A DNA stretch of 64,000 nucleotides from Anarhynchus alexandrinus (lineage: Eukaryota > Chordata > Aves > Charadriiformes > Charadriidae): contig VUYV01000514.1 in assembly GCA_008711295.1 (NCBI GenBank), positions 186,001-250,000 on the forward strand, written 5' to 3'. The notes under the pieces were generated by a model. The model was given only the letters and a program-made list of their open reading frames with translations. It was not told the DNA's origin and made no database searches. A program made the translations under genes and the position numbers. Of this stretch, positions 49,101-61,645 are shown in pieces (positions within the stretch are counted from its first letter, which is position 1; each line of letters opens with the position of its first letter).

Positions 49101-52100
49101 CCCTAAATGATAATGTGGGTAAAACACCTCATTCTGCACAGGGCTTTCATTTTGCTTTCTGTATTTGTCAGTCATTTTGTTTCACTGAAGTCAGCTACAG
49201 GAAAAAAAAAAGCTGTATCATGCATTTAGGAGGATCCAAGCCCATTTTGAGCTATATATACCCTTTGGGAAATAATTTGTGTAGTGCTAACAGAAAAGAC
49301 AGTGTATTTACAGAATTGTCACTCTCTTGTTTGGGGATTTTATACTCTTTTTGTATGGTGTTGCAACCTCTGGTGCTGACACTTGAATAATTTGTGTACA
49401 AATCAAGATGCGCGAGATACCTCTGTAGGGCACCACATAATTCTGTGTCATTCAGTATGGCTTTGTCTCGGGCGTGTGTTCAAAGCCAAGATGTGCATAG
49501 CTTTCGTGATAAGTGAATATTGAGCCCAAAATATTAACACAATAAAATGTTTATGAGCAGATATTCTGTTTAGTCTAATTGAACGCTGATGCAATGGCTT
49601 GGTATTCTTTCCTGCTGAAATATAACTGAATATTCAAAATGCATTTTCTGGCATTTCAGGGCTGCAAATCAAGAGAAAATTACTGCAAAACACAATGCCA
49701 TCCACGTGAAGCTCTCAGGAACTTTAGCATCAAAATGAGAGATACCTCTGTAAAACTAGAGGTATAGACTGACTGATTGCTTCACAAAGTAAATAGATTA
49801 GAAATGCAATCCAGCCAGAAGGGGGTTCCACCATTCATTCAATAATAAAAAATGTCTGCATATTGCATTATGCTAGAAATAAACATGAAAGGTCTTCTAG
49901 AATGGGTGTAATACACAGTAAGTAAAATGGAAATGTACTTTTCCTCAGGAGGTCTATCTAATCTGAGAGACAAACGTGTCTATGTGATCCGTAGTCGAAC
50001 CAGCCAAGCAATTACACTGGGGATATATTTTCTCAAGAGGGAAATTGTACTAAAGGGCATAATGTGTACTCTATATACGTAGAACATATTCCAAACTGTG
50101 TAACCCGGGGTCTGCTCATGCAAGAAGATGCCATTGGGCATCAGCAAGGTGGGCAGCCTTCTCTCTCTGGTGGTATAGAAAGTGAGAGGAGAAAGGACGA
50201 GAGAAAAAGGGTAGACAGCAAAGATTCCCAACTCTGCAGTCCCAGCTTTACTCCCTCTGCTCCCAAAAGAGCCACACATTGGTGCCGGTGACATGGGCTG
50301 CTGGGGAGCGATGCCTGATGCTGGTGCCTGAGAGCTCTGCTGGGCCACCGTGGGCTTTGCAGGCAGCAGCCCCAGGCTGCCTGCTCGGAGCTCTGCCCGG
50401 CGAAGGTCAGCCTCTAACTCGGGCCCTTTTTTCAGTTTCACTTAGCCTACCATACCTGTTTTATCACAGGGCAGTATCACTAGTGCCGCAGCAAGTATGT
50501 TTTGGTATCTGTAGTAGACGCTGCTGTATGTTTTCCCAGTAACAGGCAAGTAGGGACAAAGGTTCATCAGTGAGTAATGAATCAAATGCTAAGGTGGAGA
50601 CAAGATTTAATTGTTTAAACACAGTCATTGCAGGCATGTATCAGCCTTCCCTTTGAAATGTACTGAGCTACAGACGATGGGCAAGAAAATTTTGGATTTT
50701 TTCAATTTAAAGCTTGATCATATCAGCTGCTCCCAGTCTGAGCAGTTACAGGTTCTTTATTTTACTAATTATAAGAGTAATTATGCCATTAGTTCTCAGA
50801 AAGTAATTTTAATAATTAGGTCAAACACAAAACGACTCCAATCTCATGACATACTAATTTAAATTGTTTGGATATTGTAATTTAGTAGGAGGAGTCAGTG
50901 CTAGAGTCATTTTGGGGATTGTAAGAAGGAAAATACAGCTGGAGAAATAACAGAAGATGAATTCTCCGTCTGAGACGTTAGTTAAGTTGTTTCTTGAATG
51001 ATGTTAAGTGAATAACATTAAAGCTATTTGATAGTGATGACAGATAAAATTATCATGTATTGAAAAATATATTAAAGATTTGGTTCAGAGGCCATAATTT
51101 TGAATGAGCGTACCAACCCCCTTTCTCTATTACTGTAGCAGCAGAAGAAAACATTTTCAATTCACCCATCTAATTTTCTTGAGAAATGAATCCGTTCATA
51201 TCACTGCATGATATATGCTATTCTCGAATCCAGTTTCTAATCTTAGTTGCAACCTCATAAATCTTGAACAAAATTTACAGACATCAGGGGGCTTAGGCCA
51301 CCAAAGCCAATTACACTGATGTAAAATCTATGTACGTGAGATATTTGTGACAAAAGAGGAAGAGAAAGAAAAGGGAGAGACTGTTCAGCCCAGGACAGGA
51401 AATGAAAGCAATGTCAAAATCACTCCAGACCTGGCTTCTAGCAGTCTGCCTTTATCGATACCGCTATCCATCCACATCCAGACTTTTCTTTTAGAAAGAG
51501 ATTTCATTCTAGTGCATTTTTATGAGACTGCCTGCTCAACAGAGTACTTTTCAGCGAAAGTATGAGTGAGTAAGGTCCTTGGTACTGCATGGCCCTGGAC
51601 TTTTTTTGACTAGAAGTTAGAAACACGCCTGCAGAAGTCCAAGAATGAAGGGAAGTTATTTTAGGCTAACCATGCCTAACGTGACCTGAGAGCCATCTGG
51701 TCTTGTGCCTTTGGCAGGGTCAATAGCCCAGCACATGCCTCACTTCCCAGCAAATCCCATATAAATCCAATCAATAACACATCAAACCTTTCTGATCATG
51801 ATGAAGCAGAAAGCCATGTTTGACATCTCTCTGCCCTATCAAATTATTCAGAATTCTCCTCTCTGAAATCCTTAAAAGACAGAGAACAGCCACATAGAGA
51901 CCACACATCAAGGAATTTTTAAAGTCATGATGCCTCTGCCTGCATCTACCAAAAAAATGGAATACAACAGCTATCATCTCCTCTAAAGCTTTGCTGACAT
52001 TCAAAGTTTTCTTGACTTATTTACCCCTACTGAGGGTGCAGTGGAATGGAAAAGCAGGCATACAGGCTTTTTGTTTCACACGCAAGGAATAGAGAATATG

Positions 52101-55100
52101 AAACTTTGAAATTCCATTTTGTGAAATGTTTTTGCATTATTTTATTCAAGCAGTAAACATTGCGGTATAAAAATAATCTTTACATGGAAAACATATTCTT
52201 CCCAGCCCACAATACCCTCTTAATTTGACGTTCTAAGTTAAAAATGAATAGGACTGGCAGCTTGGTCAAAGAACATATATTCTTACTGACATAACAGAAG
52301 GTTGTTGGCAAGTTTCATTACGTTTATTACAACTATAATTATCTTTAAAAGCATATCAGTGAACAGTGTGATTTTAGAAATTAGAAGAAACAATCCTGAG
52401 AAATTTCTGCATTTCCAGTTTGTTAAATAAAACAAGCAACTTTACTCATTGGATTAATCACTACAAGATACTGTTTAGAGCTTGATTAGTATTTCCTGAA
52501 AATTCTAATTCTTTAGAATTTGATAGGAAAGATTAAGATAAATGTTACTGATGGATCAGATTGAAAGTTTTCAAATTCTCACCAATGTTGTTTCACGGTT
52601 TTTGATGGACTTTTTTTCAAAAATATTTGAAATTCAAGAAAATCTCTGGGTGATTAGATACAGGAGTTTATACATTTCTCTCTGCAAAAATGTTCCTAGA
52701 AACAGTTTTTCTACTGCCTGTACAAAGTACTGAATTTTAAACTAACACTGATGAGACAACTGTGGTTGGAATTGTTTGGGATTTTTTACTGTCTAGAAAG
52801 AATGTTAGTACTGGTGAATTTTTAAGCATGTCTACACATAACAGTTATGCCATTTGCAAATCATATGCAAAAGAAACCCATTTGCATGCAGTATGGAACG
52901 TGAGATTTAGACCAACTATGAATCCCACAAAAATCCCATGTCGCATTCCACAAAAATAAAGATGTTTAGCCACTGCTTTCATTGAATTAATTACTTATGT
53001 TCACAGAAACACTGACCATACTTTCAAAACCTAGTGAAAGGATCCTTCTAACTAGGTCAGTATATCTCCTCCAAAATAACTTTGCAGAATTGCTCCCATA
53101 ACTACCTCAAAGGCTGTTATATTTTTGGAACAAGTGTTGCGGTCTTTATACAACAGAATCCAGATTCGTTGTACATAGTACAAGGACATGTAAAAAGGGA
53201 CCTTCCAGCCCATTCCGTGGAGCGGAAATCTCCCAGGGGAAAGTGGGTGGTGCTGACATCACAGCAGTTGTAGTTTCCACTCAAGGGTTCTATAGGAATT
53301 TTGCTGAAGTAATTTCTTTTTTCCCTCAAAGTGAGTACCTCACTTCTTGGACAACCTTGATCACACTTGTGCAGTATTTGTTTCTCTGTCATTCCTCAAA
53401 GAACAGCAGAGAGTTTGCCATAATCGTTTTCTAATGTTGCAGCCTTCTCTTTTGTCTCTTTCGTATGCTGCAATTTAGACTGTATCAGCAGCTAGACTAA
53501 ATTCCAGCCTGAATCCATCTTCTGTCTTCTTGAGTCCTATTTGCAGAGGTTACATTGGTGACCAAGATACGAATATTCTGAGATTCAACTTGTCACATGT
53601 CTCATGGCCTAAGCTTTTTTTTATTATTATTTTTAACTTCAAAATGTTCTATTTCTCTCTCATAGTTGGAGTTAAAATGGATTCAAGACTTCCGATTGGC
53701 AACAGACAGCAACAGGAAAAAGTTGGAGGAATAGGGGTTTCTATTAACTTTAGAGAACATTTACTCATGAAACCCTTTACCACAAAGTGTATAAGGAACC
53801 AATCAATTATAATCAAGCAGTTCAGAGGTCTTCCTAAAAGAATCTGGAATTGGAATAGAAAAAGATATTCAAAACCCTCAAGTGTATTTTGGATAGAGGC
53901 AGAAGGCATGAAAGTTATTTTACTTTTTTTGTTATAACTAATAGCTACTGAATTTTGCAAATATATTTGTGACAGACCTTTTTCACAGATCATCATGCCT
54001 ACCTTGCAAAACTAAAGGCAGATACTCCCTAAAGTCAAGGTTGTGAGGGACTAGCTCTGGCTCATCATGCACCTTCCAAAATGCCCTCCCAGTTCTGCTG
54101 GCCACAAATTCCTTACTGACAGCAATTGATGGTGGAGACCTCAAGAGGTTACTGTATCCAGCTCTCACTGCACATCCTAATTCAGTTTGAGTCACCTTCA
54201 CCTATTCTCCACAGCCCCTGAAGCTTCCATCATCACATCCTTCTCTCATGTCTTCTAGCTTTTGGACCAACATTTAAACTAATGCTTGTTTAATAGTTCT
54301 TGGCGTGCTTCTCCTCAGAGGTCAGTGTCGGTGGCATAAGCAGGCAGTGTGTCCTGAGAGACGCCCTTTCTCACTGCATCATTTCTCTCTCTCCATCACT
54401 CCCTCTGTCTTTCTTCTCTGATGGTTCATGGTTCCAACACTAGGGAAGAAAACTGTTCACTGTCTTCACCTATTTTGCTCTCCTTTCTCATTACTTCAGT
54501 TGTGGTGAGGAACATACTCCAACATCTCTCCAGAAGAGCCTTCAAGTTGAGCTTCTGTGGTTTTCCTAGAGGTCCTCAGCCCCATTTCATGTCTTTCAAG
54601 AAGAATTATGACTGTCTCAGTTTCAGGTCCCACATGCTTTTGATCTCAAGAACATCTTTTGGTCTATCCTGATGCCTACTGTAACCTCAAAGTAGAGTAG
54701 GCAAGTAAGGTCTTGAGCATGATAGCGTATGCATAACAGGCTGGATGTTGAGTCTCCAGGTTTATCTGCATTGCACAAAACCAAATAGTTGCATACGAAA
54801 ATTTTTCTGGCCGAATAGACCCACTCCACACTGGTAAGATGCACCAAAGCACTGCGTTCTGCTCTACTTTTAAGTAAGGTCTTCTTGGACTGCCATCCCC
54901 CATACCCTGAAATCTTACAAATAACTTGACAAATATTTCAGGTATCCTAGTCTTGAGGATTTCTGTGTTAACAAATACATCTAACATCCTATGAGAAAAA
55001 AAAAATCAGTTCCTTTTGATGATCTGATAATTTCCTCTAGTCCAGAAGAAATAAAGCCATTCTTTTTATAGTGAAGCCTTAAAATACAATACTTCCAATT

Positions 55101-55559
55101 GCCAACAAGTGACTGCTTTCAGAACAGTTAATGTAAGAACATAACTGTGTGCTTCAGAGGTACAGTCAGTATCCAATTCCTCCACCGTTCAATGCAGCTG
55201 GCCCCAGCCTTGAGGCTGCAGACAGTCCTGGCCTCACTGGAATAAAGGTCTGTTTGCTCTGGCAGTTTGGGTGGGTTTACTGCAAATTCACAGTTTTGCA
55301 ACAGTTTTATTATAAGCTATTGTCTACATGGGGCAAAGAGGAAGTTCAAGAGAGAGATAATCAGGACTTCTGCCGGGCTGGAGATGCTTCCTGCAGCAGT
55401 TCTCCTTTAGGTGGGATACAACATATTTAACTCTGCCATAAATGATTCAAGATTTATTAGAAGCAGGCAAATGTCATTCCCTTTACAAACCAAAAAGTAC
55501 TTTAGTACTCTTGTAATATTCATCACTGCTTTTGTGTGGCATTCATGGGCTCTCTTAGC

Positions 55560-55720
55560 AACTAAAGCACAAACAGAGAAAGGCAAGTTCCCTGCCCCAA
55601 GGAGCTCATGATCTAGCCTTGCAAACAGCATGCTGAAGGTGGTAATGCCCCAGAGAGAAAACAGGAGAGACACCAACAAAATGAAGCAGTTATGCTCTGG
55701 GAACAAGTTCATACCCCAGC
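55560..55720. repeat. Possible ancient LINE/SINE remnant
   Basis: The phrase 'ttccctgccccaaggagctc' followed by 'atgatctag' resembles a well-known segment of ancient amniote repeats, which reads like TCCCTGCCCCAAAGAGCTTA then CAATCTA. The remainder of the interval is not clearly alignable by eye, so the boundaries are approximate. Confidence 0.35.
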
Positions 55721-58214
55721 AAAAGACCAGGTAGGACAGTTTATGCTGCTTTTTACATTTCGGAAAAGACAGAAACTAAAGGTCTGGTAACTAGCTTCTT
55801 GTAGGGTTTCGTGGAAGCATATTCCTTAGTTAGGACCTTGATGCCCCAGGATCAATAGAGTGAAGACCATCCAAACCCTTAGAATCCCCACCATGATAAG
55901 AATGTTCTTCTCAGAAGCTGTTCTGGTAATATTCACACTATTGTATCTCTATTCCCCCTACTTTGTCTTGGTACAAAGGAGAATAAAGTTTACTATTTTA
56001 AATGTGGGCATTGTTGCCTAAAGGGCCACAGCAATGCTGCGTGAACTGTTTGCACGCTTTTTGCCAGGCAGTTTTACAGATGCTGGCAATAGCACAGCAA
56101 TGACTTGAATCTATTTATTTGGGAATGAATTCATTAGACTTCACTCCCATCATATTTTGAGCAATGCAGGGAGTGTTTTGCAAATTTTTGAAAGTACTTA
56201 AGAAGTGCCTCAAGTCAGCATAAAAAAAGTATGAAGAGTTAATTCTTAGGCTCTCCCGTATTCTGATCTATAAGAACAATAGGCCAAATTAATAACTGAA
56301 AGCACTTTTTAGCTTACACAGAGTTAATCTCAGCATTGAATTTGGTTTTACTGTGCCAAACTCTTGTTTGGATTTTGGAGTAAAGTTTTCTTTTGCTTAA
56401 CTAATTATTCCCTGGTTATCCTTCAGAAAAACTGGACATTTTCCATTACTCATGATACGTTAAAATACTGGTTCATCTCAGCATCTTGTCTAGCTATGTG
56501 GGATTTATTCCTGCAGATAGAAGAAATGGAGATCATCGTATCCCTCTATTTTGTTGTTATCCATCATTGCGTCTTATTTAAGAGTGTAAATCCAGGTTGG
56601 GTCCTCATTCTTTATTGCAGCTTTGCAGGTCATACAGAGCTCTCCAAATCACAATCTCTAAGTTCTGCACTTCAAAGAAAGCAAAAAAAACCCCACTCTG
56701 TCTTTCAAAAAATAAGAACAAGCTTTTCTTATATGAAAAAAGACTGCATCTGACTTCTGTCTCTGTGACTGATATACCGTATCGCATCCTATATCACATG
56801 ACGTATCACATACATATTAGGTGTAATTCCTTAGCCCATTCTCTTTCACATAATAGGATTCAATAGAGGATATTTCAGAGCAGAGGGGACTTCAGCTGAA
56901 TGGATGGCTCCCTGAGAAATTCACAGCAGGACCTCTAGAGCAAAAGATTTTGGTGATAAAGGAAGGGTTTCTTCAAGATGGTACTTCATTTAAGGGCCAC
57001 AAATACTTACAGCAGACTCTGCAATTGAATGGGGCTGTGAAAGAAAACAGCAGAATCACACAGCTAATCACAGCAACTTCTGTCCAAGAATCCATTTAAT
57101 TTACCCCATTTATTCTGACACTGATCATTCTATTCTGCACTGGTCTTTATGGCGGCTTCACCATAGTGACCACCGGTCTCAATGGTGGTGGTGAAGAAGA
57201 TGGTGGAAGTACCATAAAGACTAACATATTAAACACCGTTTGTTTACTACTAACAAGAAAAAGTGAAGGTAGTGGTTTTTAAGGTGAGGAAGCTGTAAAA
57301 CACTGACGTTAAGTCTATTACAGAGCTCCCCCTAATGGTTCTTCTATAAATATAGTCATACATTGATGGAGGTTCCCAGGTGCTGCGCTTCCTATTTCTG
57401 CAGGAACAAAGACTATTCAGACCAGCTCTGTAAATGCCTCGCAATGCATCCCCCCCTCCCAAAACAGCTTATGGATACTACAGAGCAAGGCCCATGTTTT
57501 TGTCATTAGACTTCAGAGGTCTCTCTCATCCCTGAAGATAAATAAGCTAGTTCTGGTGGTGGTACTGAACCATGGCATTGTTGAAGGCCTCATAGTGAGG
57601 AGACAACGGAATAAATATTAAGAGCATTTGTTGGGTTGCTGTTGTTGTTGCGTTTTCTCTCACTAATCGCTTTGCCATGTAGAATAAACTAGCTCATGAT
57701 TTTTGAATCCTTGAGCTTGGCAATGCTGTTAACATGTAACAGAATTTGTATCTGATGATCCTCCAAAATAAACTAATTGTATGTGAAGTGACAGGGGAAC
57801 TTGGTCATCAGATGCAAATTCTCCACTGCAGGCTAACAATATTGCCAAGGCCAAGTACTGAAAAATCATAAGTTGGATCCCCTAAAATCACAAAATTCTC
57901 TTTAAAATCATGACTGTTACATAAACAAGCACATTTTGGTTTTGATTGTTTTTTTACATTGTCTAGTGGTCCTTGGAGCCTTCAGGCTACATATGAGTGA
58001 TGCTTTTTATTTCCAGATCTTTCCCACAATATATGGCCTCGAAACATTTTTCTTTAACATATGAATACTGACATTTTAACAAAAATCATATGATCCCTCA
58101 AACTAGGCCTTTAATGAAGACACCAAGACCCTTGCAACAAAATTGAGCTAGGGAGAACTGCATGGTCTGAACGTAGGGCTACTAAATAAAAACTTTGAAT
58201 TATAATCCTGTCTG
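55721..58214. other. Unique non-coding stretch
   Basis: No gene or transposon is recognised except the hairpin at 57,143-57,221, which is listed separately. The ORF at 56,364-56,753 (129 codons) is unrecognised and overlaps ORFs in other frames. Confidence 0.5.
57143..57221. ncRNA. Pre-miRNA-like hairpin (candidate only)
   Basis: GTCTTTATGG (57143-57152) pairs perfectly with CCATAAAGAC (57212-57221). Inside, 'CTTCACCAT' pairs with 'ATGGTGGAAG' with one bulge, and 'TGACCACC' with 'GGTGGTGAA' imperfectly, leaving a small loop around 'ggtctcaa'. The whole forms an imperfect stem about 79 nt long, the size and shape of a microRNA precursor. I do not recognise a known miRNA sequence. A palindromic MITE is an equally good explanation, and no expression evidence exists. 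Confidence 0.2.
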
Positions 58215-58292
58215 AGACAAAAATCTTTACCTCAATTCCCAGACAAAAATCTTTACCTCAGTTCCCAGACAAGAATTTTTGCCTCTAGTTCA
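58215..58292. repeat. 26-bp tandem repeat, 3 copies
   Basis: Units at 58215-58240, 58241-58266 and 58267-58292 begin AGACAAAAATCTTTACCTCA. The first two differ at a single position; the third is diverged by several substitutions. This is a small, recently duplicated minisatellite. Confidence 0.95.
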
Positions 58293-58544
58293 ACTCCTGT
58301 ATCTGCACAACAGGATTAATAGTACTTTATCCCAGGGCTTAATGCATATGGTGATTTTACCATTTATCTTACTCAAATATCTTGAATGCAAAAAGGCTCT
58401 GTAAATTCTATATACTATTATTCTGTATTGGTTTATCCTCTAACAAAAAACACAGTCGCAGTGCACATTCAGGTTTTTAATTTTCCTAACCAACATGCCC
58501 AGGAACAATTTCTTTTCATACCGCTGGGACTGTGGAAAATAGCA

Positions 58545-58660
58545 GTCGGGGGGTACCAAACCCGGCATCGGTGAGATGCCTGCACCCCGTTCTGCAGTCA
58601 CCCCGGCCAGCCGAGCTCCCGGGGCCGGCTGGCATGGCGCAGCTCTGCCTGTCAGTGCTA
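58545..58660. other. Short CpG-rich, GC-rich patch
   Basis: About 115 bp with roughly two thirds G+C and about ten CpG dinucleotides stand out from AT-rich, CpG-poor surroundings. It contains an 8-bp GC hairpin (GCCAGCCG 58606-58613 with CGGCTGGC 58626-58633). It is much shorter than a normal CpG island. It may be a regulatory element or the remains of an inserted GC-rich sequence. Confidence 0.5.
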
Positions 58661-61505
58661 GCGGAATGTTCCATTATACATTAAACAATGTTTTCCAAAA
58701 CAGATGAGTTATTTCTTACTGAAAACAACGACAACAACCCAATCCCCTGGAAGAAAACTTAAATCATTTGTATTACCCAAACAGTAGGACACAGACTATC
58801 AATGCAGTTCCATTCACGGCACTGTTGCCAGAGCCACACCTAATGACCTCCCGAGGTGACATTCGTGCCCTACGATGGTCCCATAAGCGAAGGCACTAAT
58901 TTAACACGACAAGCTATAGTGATTAACTTCAAATGACTGGCTAAAATAATGTGGTGAGATACTTCTGAGCCTGTGTCAGAACAAGAGGCTCGCCAATAAA
59001 CACTGGCTATCGTAGTTTGCATTTAGATCGCGCTCTTCATCCAAGGCACGTTATAAATATCAGAGGTCTTTTGCCTCACCCTTGACAGACAGATAAAACA
59101 TCGCTTAAGAAGCTCCACAGGGAGTGAAGTCAGGCATCTGCGTTTGCTATTAACAGCCCAAGCGAGTGGTTCAGGGTCCAGTGATTCTGTCACCCATGTT
59201 TCCCCAAATAACCAAGCGCTGCAGTATTGCTTCAGTTTAAACACCCAAGTCAGAAACTGCAGTCAGAGTCACTTGTGCAAGATCATTAGCGAATTACTCC
59301 CTTAGTCTGCTAATGCCCCGGTTTCATACCCTAACCGCTAACTCCTACAGGAAATGTATTACTCGTTATCATAGAAGTCCAGTACATGATTCACACTTTC
59401 TGGAAGGTTTCATTTTATTCCTGAACAACTTAACTTTCATTTTTGAGATTTTCTGATGTGAACAAATATAAATCACTCTTTAGAGCTAGGGACACGTTTT
59501 AGGAGGGCAACTTCCCCTTTATTTTGACTTGCACTTCTCCCAGGGGCATATCTGAAGGAAGTTACTGTACACATGGTGGATGTGGGATTTAGTAAATAGG
59601 AAAGACATGAAATTTAAGTGATTTTTGGCACTTATCCCTTTGTAAATGTTAGTTTTTTTTCCCTGCAAAGGGTGTGTAACCCTTAGTGAATCAGCCTTTT
59701 AGTGTTTTATTTGGTAACAGACTTAATAGTATGTTGTACAGTGTCTAAAGGCTTAAGATTAAAATGATACGTATCCGGTAAAAGGACTAAGCTAATCCCC
59801 ACCAGCTGGAATACAGTGCTGAGGGGCCCTGCTTTCTGGATGGATTTTGCATTGGAATTAAGACCTCTTCTTAAAACAAACGAAAGAAAGTTTGCAGAAG
59901 TGAAGACATACAGTAGTACAGCAAAATGAAGTTGCAGCAATAAAGCTACAGAAACCTTTCTTTTGACTGGCTCCAATCTTTCAGACTAGCTGAGACAGAG
60001 CACCAGTCCCTGCTTGCTGCAGCGCTGGGGCAGACAACCCTCTCTCTGCTGTGTGCAGGCATCAGTCTAATAAAAAGCCTTCTTCCCGATTTGGAAGACG
60101 TATTACTTCTGGATTCAAACACTTCCAAAAATATACGAGATGTAGAAAACACTCCCCATTTGCCAGAAACACATCGGAGTTTTGCTTACATTACATTCTT
60201 TCCTCGTATATGTTTGAAAAAAAGAAAAAGAGAAAGAAAAAAAAAAAAAGACCGTAATACACTGAACTAAAAACTTTCATCACAATGATAAGATATAACG
60301 TCGGGTAAAGAGGCTGGGAGACAACTCAGTCAATACTGTCTTGAAATCTTCTTTTACACCTCTTTCCGAAGTATAAATATGGACCTCATCCAGTTTTCCC
60401 AATCTGAACGACTTTGGCTGGGGGAGGTTGGTATGGAAGTCATTTCCCTTTTAGGTGCAGTAGCTGCTTTCCACAGACTCAACAAAGACATGAAATATCA
60501 TTAACATCTGATTCTGAAAGGCTGACAACCACTTCTTTGTTTTACAGAGCCGTCCGGGGAAAGCTGCTGTGTATTACCATATCGCTAGCAAAATTATACC
60601 TATTAAGCTCTGATAGGAGCTCTGGAATATTTCTCTCATTTGTTCTGGGATACAGTGATTGAATATGTCTATTGTTTCCACAATAGGCATTTCATAATTT
60701 AAACAGATATTATGTGTAAACATTACTTCAGTTAAGGGCGAGCATTGCTGGGCCAGACTCCTAAGCCTGGCTGACCTGTTTGGGTCACGGTTTCAAGGAC
60801 AAGGGCTAAAAAAAACATATTAAAATGCCAGAAAGGGGTGAGATAGTTTGTCCAATGGGTGCTGAATCATAGCAGATAATAGTCTTCTCCGTCTTCAAAC
60901 AAGCTGGAAGGCTCTGCAGGCCTCAGCAATGCTTCTCTGCTCCGTGATGGAAGGAAGCAAGTTGAAAGTCTTGCCTGGGGGATTTCTCAGCTCCAGAACT
61001 CACTGGAAGAGAAATAGGGAAATGCCACTTTTTATGTGTGCTTATTTCTAAAAAACAATCAAAGCGTTCCCCTAAGTTATTTTAAAAGGTGCAAAAAGCA
61101 TCTTTGTTTTCCTTTAATTCTCTCCAACAGCCCATCAGGATCATGCTATTAATGTTAAAATGGTCTATCAGAAATTAAACTTCTTGGACATATACAAGTA
61201 GAAGAATTGCTACTTTTTTTTTTTTTTTTGGTTGACTGTAAGAACAGAAAATAGAATTTTCCAGTAATGGAGTTAGCTAATTATTTGCAGAACTGAGCAA
61301 ATCAGTGCAAACCGCTGGTTATTTTTTAAAATATACATAACTAGTATAAAATAAACCTAATACTATAAATACAATGCTTTATTTGAAGGAAAGACTTAAA
61401 TCTGCAGGCCCAAACGGATCTGATTTTAATCTCTCTCAGGTTCTGAAAGCTTGTAACAAGTATAAATAAAAACTTCCCTGTTCCTCTGTCAGGAAGGGTA
61501 GTTAA
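58661..61505. other. Unique stretch with scattered CpGs, possible conserved non-coding DNA
   Basis: No gene is recognised. The part at about 58,840-59,240 keeps more CpGs than most of the window (for example 'tttagatcgcgctcttcatc'), and CpGs normally decay in unconstrained methylated DNA. Simple tracts include an A/G-rich run at 60,220-60,249 and a T run at 61,210-61,229. Confidence 0.4.
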
Positions 61506-61645
61506 GCACTGTTATCACCCCTGTTTTACAGAGAAACCGGTCTCAAGGTAAGGAAACGCTTTGGTGCAAGGTCAAAAAGAGTATTTGTGCCAGATCTGGG
61601 AACAGAACTGTTATCTGCTGCCTTCTAGGCATTTGTTTTAACCAC
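61506..61645 (+). repeat. MIR-like core-SINE remnant
   Basis: The order 'cactgttatcacccctgttttacagagaaa' (split here into 'cactgttatcacccc' and 'tgttttacagagaaa'), then 'ggtgcaaggtcaaaaagagt', 'tgccagatctgggaacagaa' and a final 'ttgttttaaccac' follows the amniote MIR/core-SINE consensus. That consensus has a CCATTTTACAGATGAGGAAAC block, an AAGGTCACACAGC block, AGAGCTGGGAATAGAACCC, and a GCTCTAACCAC end. Nearly the whole core is followable, though diverged. Confidence 0.6.

Larger units (their letters stand above)
39766..55559. other. Long unique stretch with microsatellites, no gene recognised
   Basis: No gene or clear transposon is visible across nearly 16 kb. Features noted are simple repeats (listed), a 10-bp perfect hairpin at 41,269-41,300, a pyrimidine-rich tract at about 44,430-44,490, and a GC-rich patch at about 50,265-50,425. 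A 153-codon minus-strand ORF (49,980-50,441) runs through the GC-rich patch; its product has no recognisable domain, and its GC-rich part is alanine/proline rich, so I treat it as chance. Confidence 0.5.

Noticed and set aside
49980..50441. 153-codon minus-strand ORF rich in Ala, Pro and Leu at its N-terminal half
   Set aside because: The composition follows a local GC-rich patch, two plus-strand ORFs overlap it, and nothing in the translation is recognisable.
51255..51345. Possible match to the palindromic amniote repeat ('ccaattacactgatgtaaaa')
   Set aside because: Only about 20 bp match; insufficient.
53530..53996. Overlapping 135-codon (plus) and 115-codon (minus) ORFs
   Set aside because: Mutual overlap on opposite strands and no recognisable motif.
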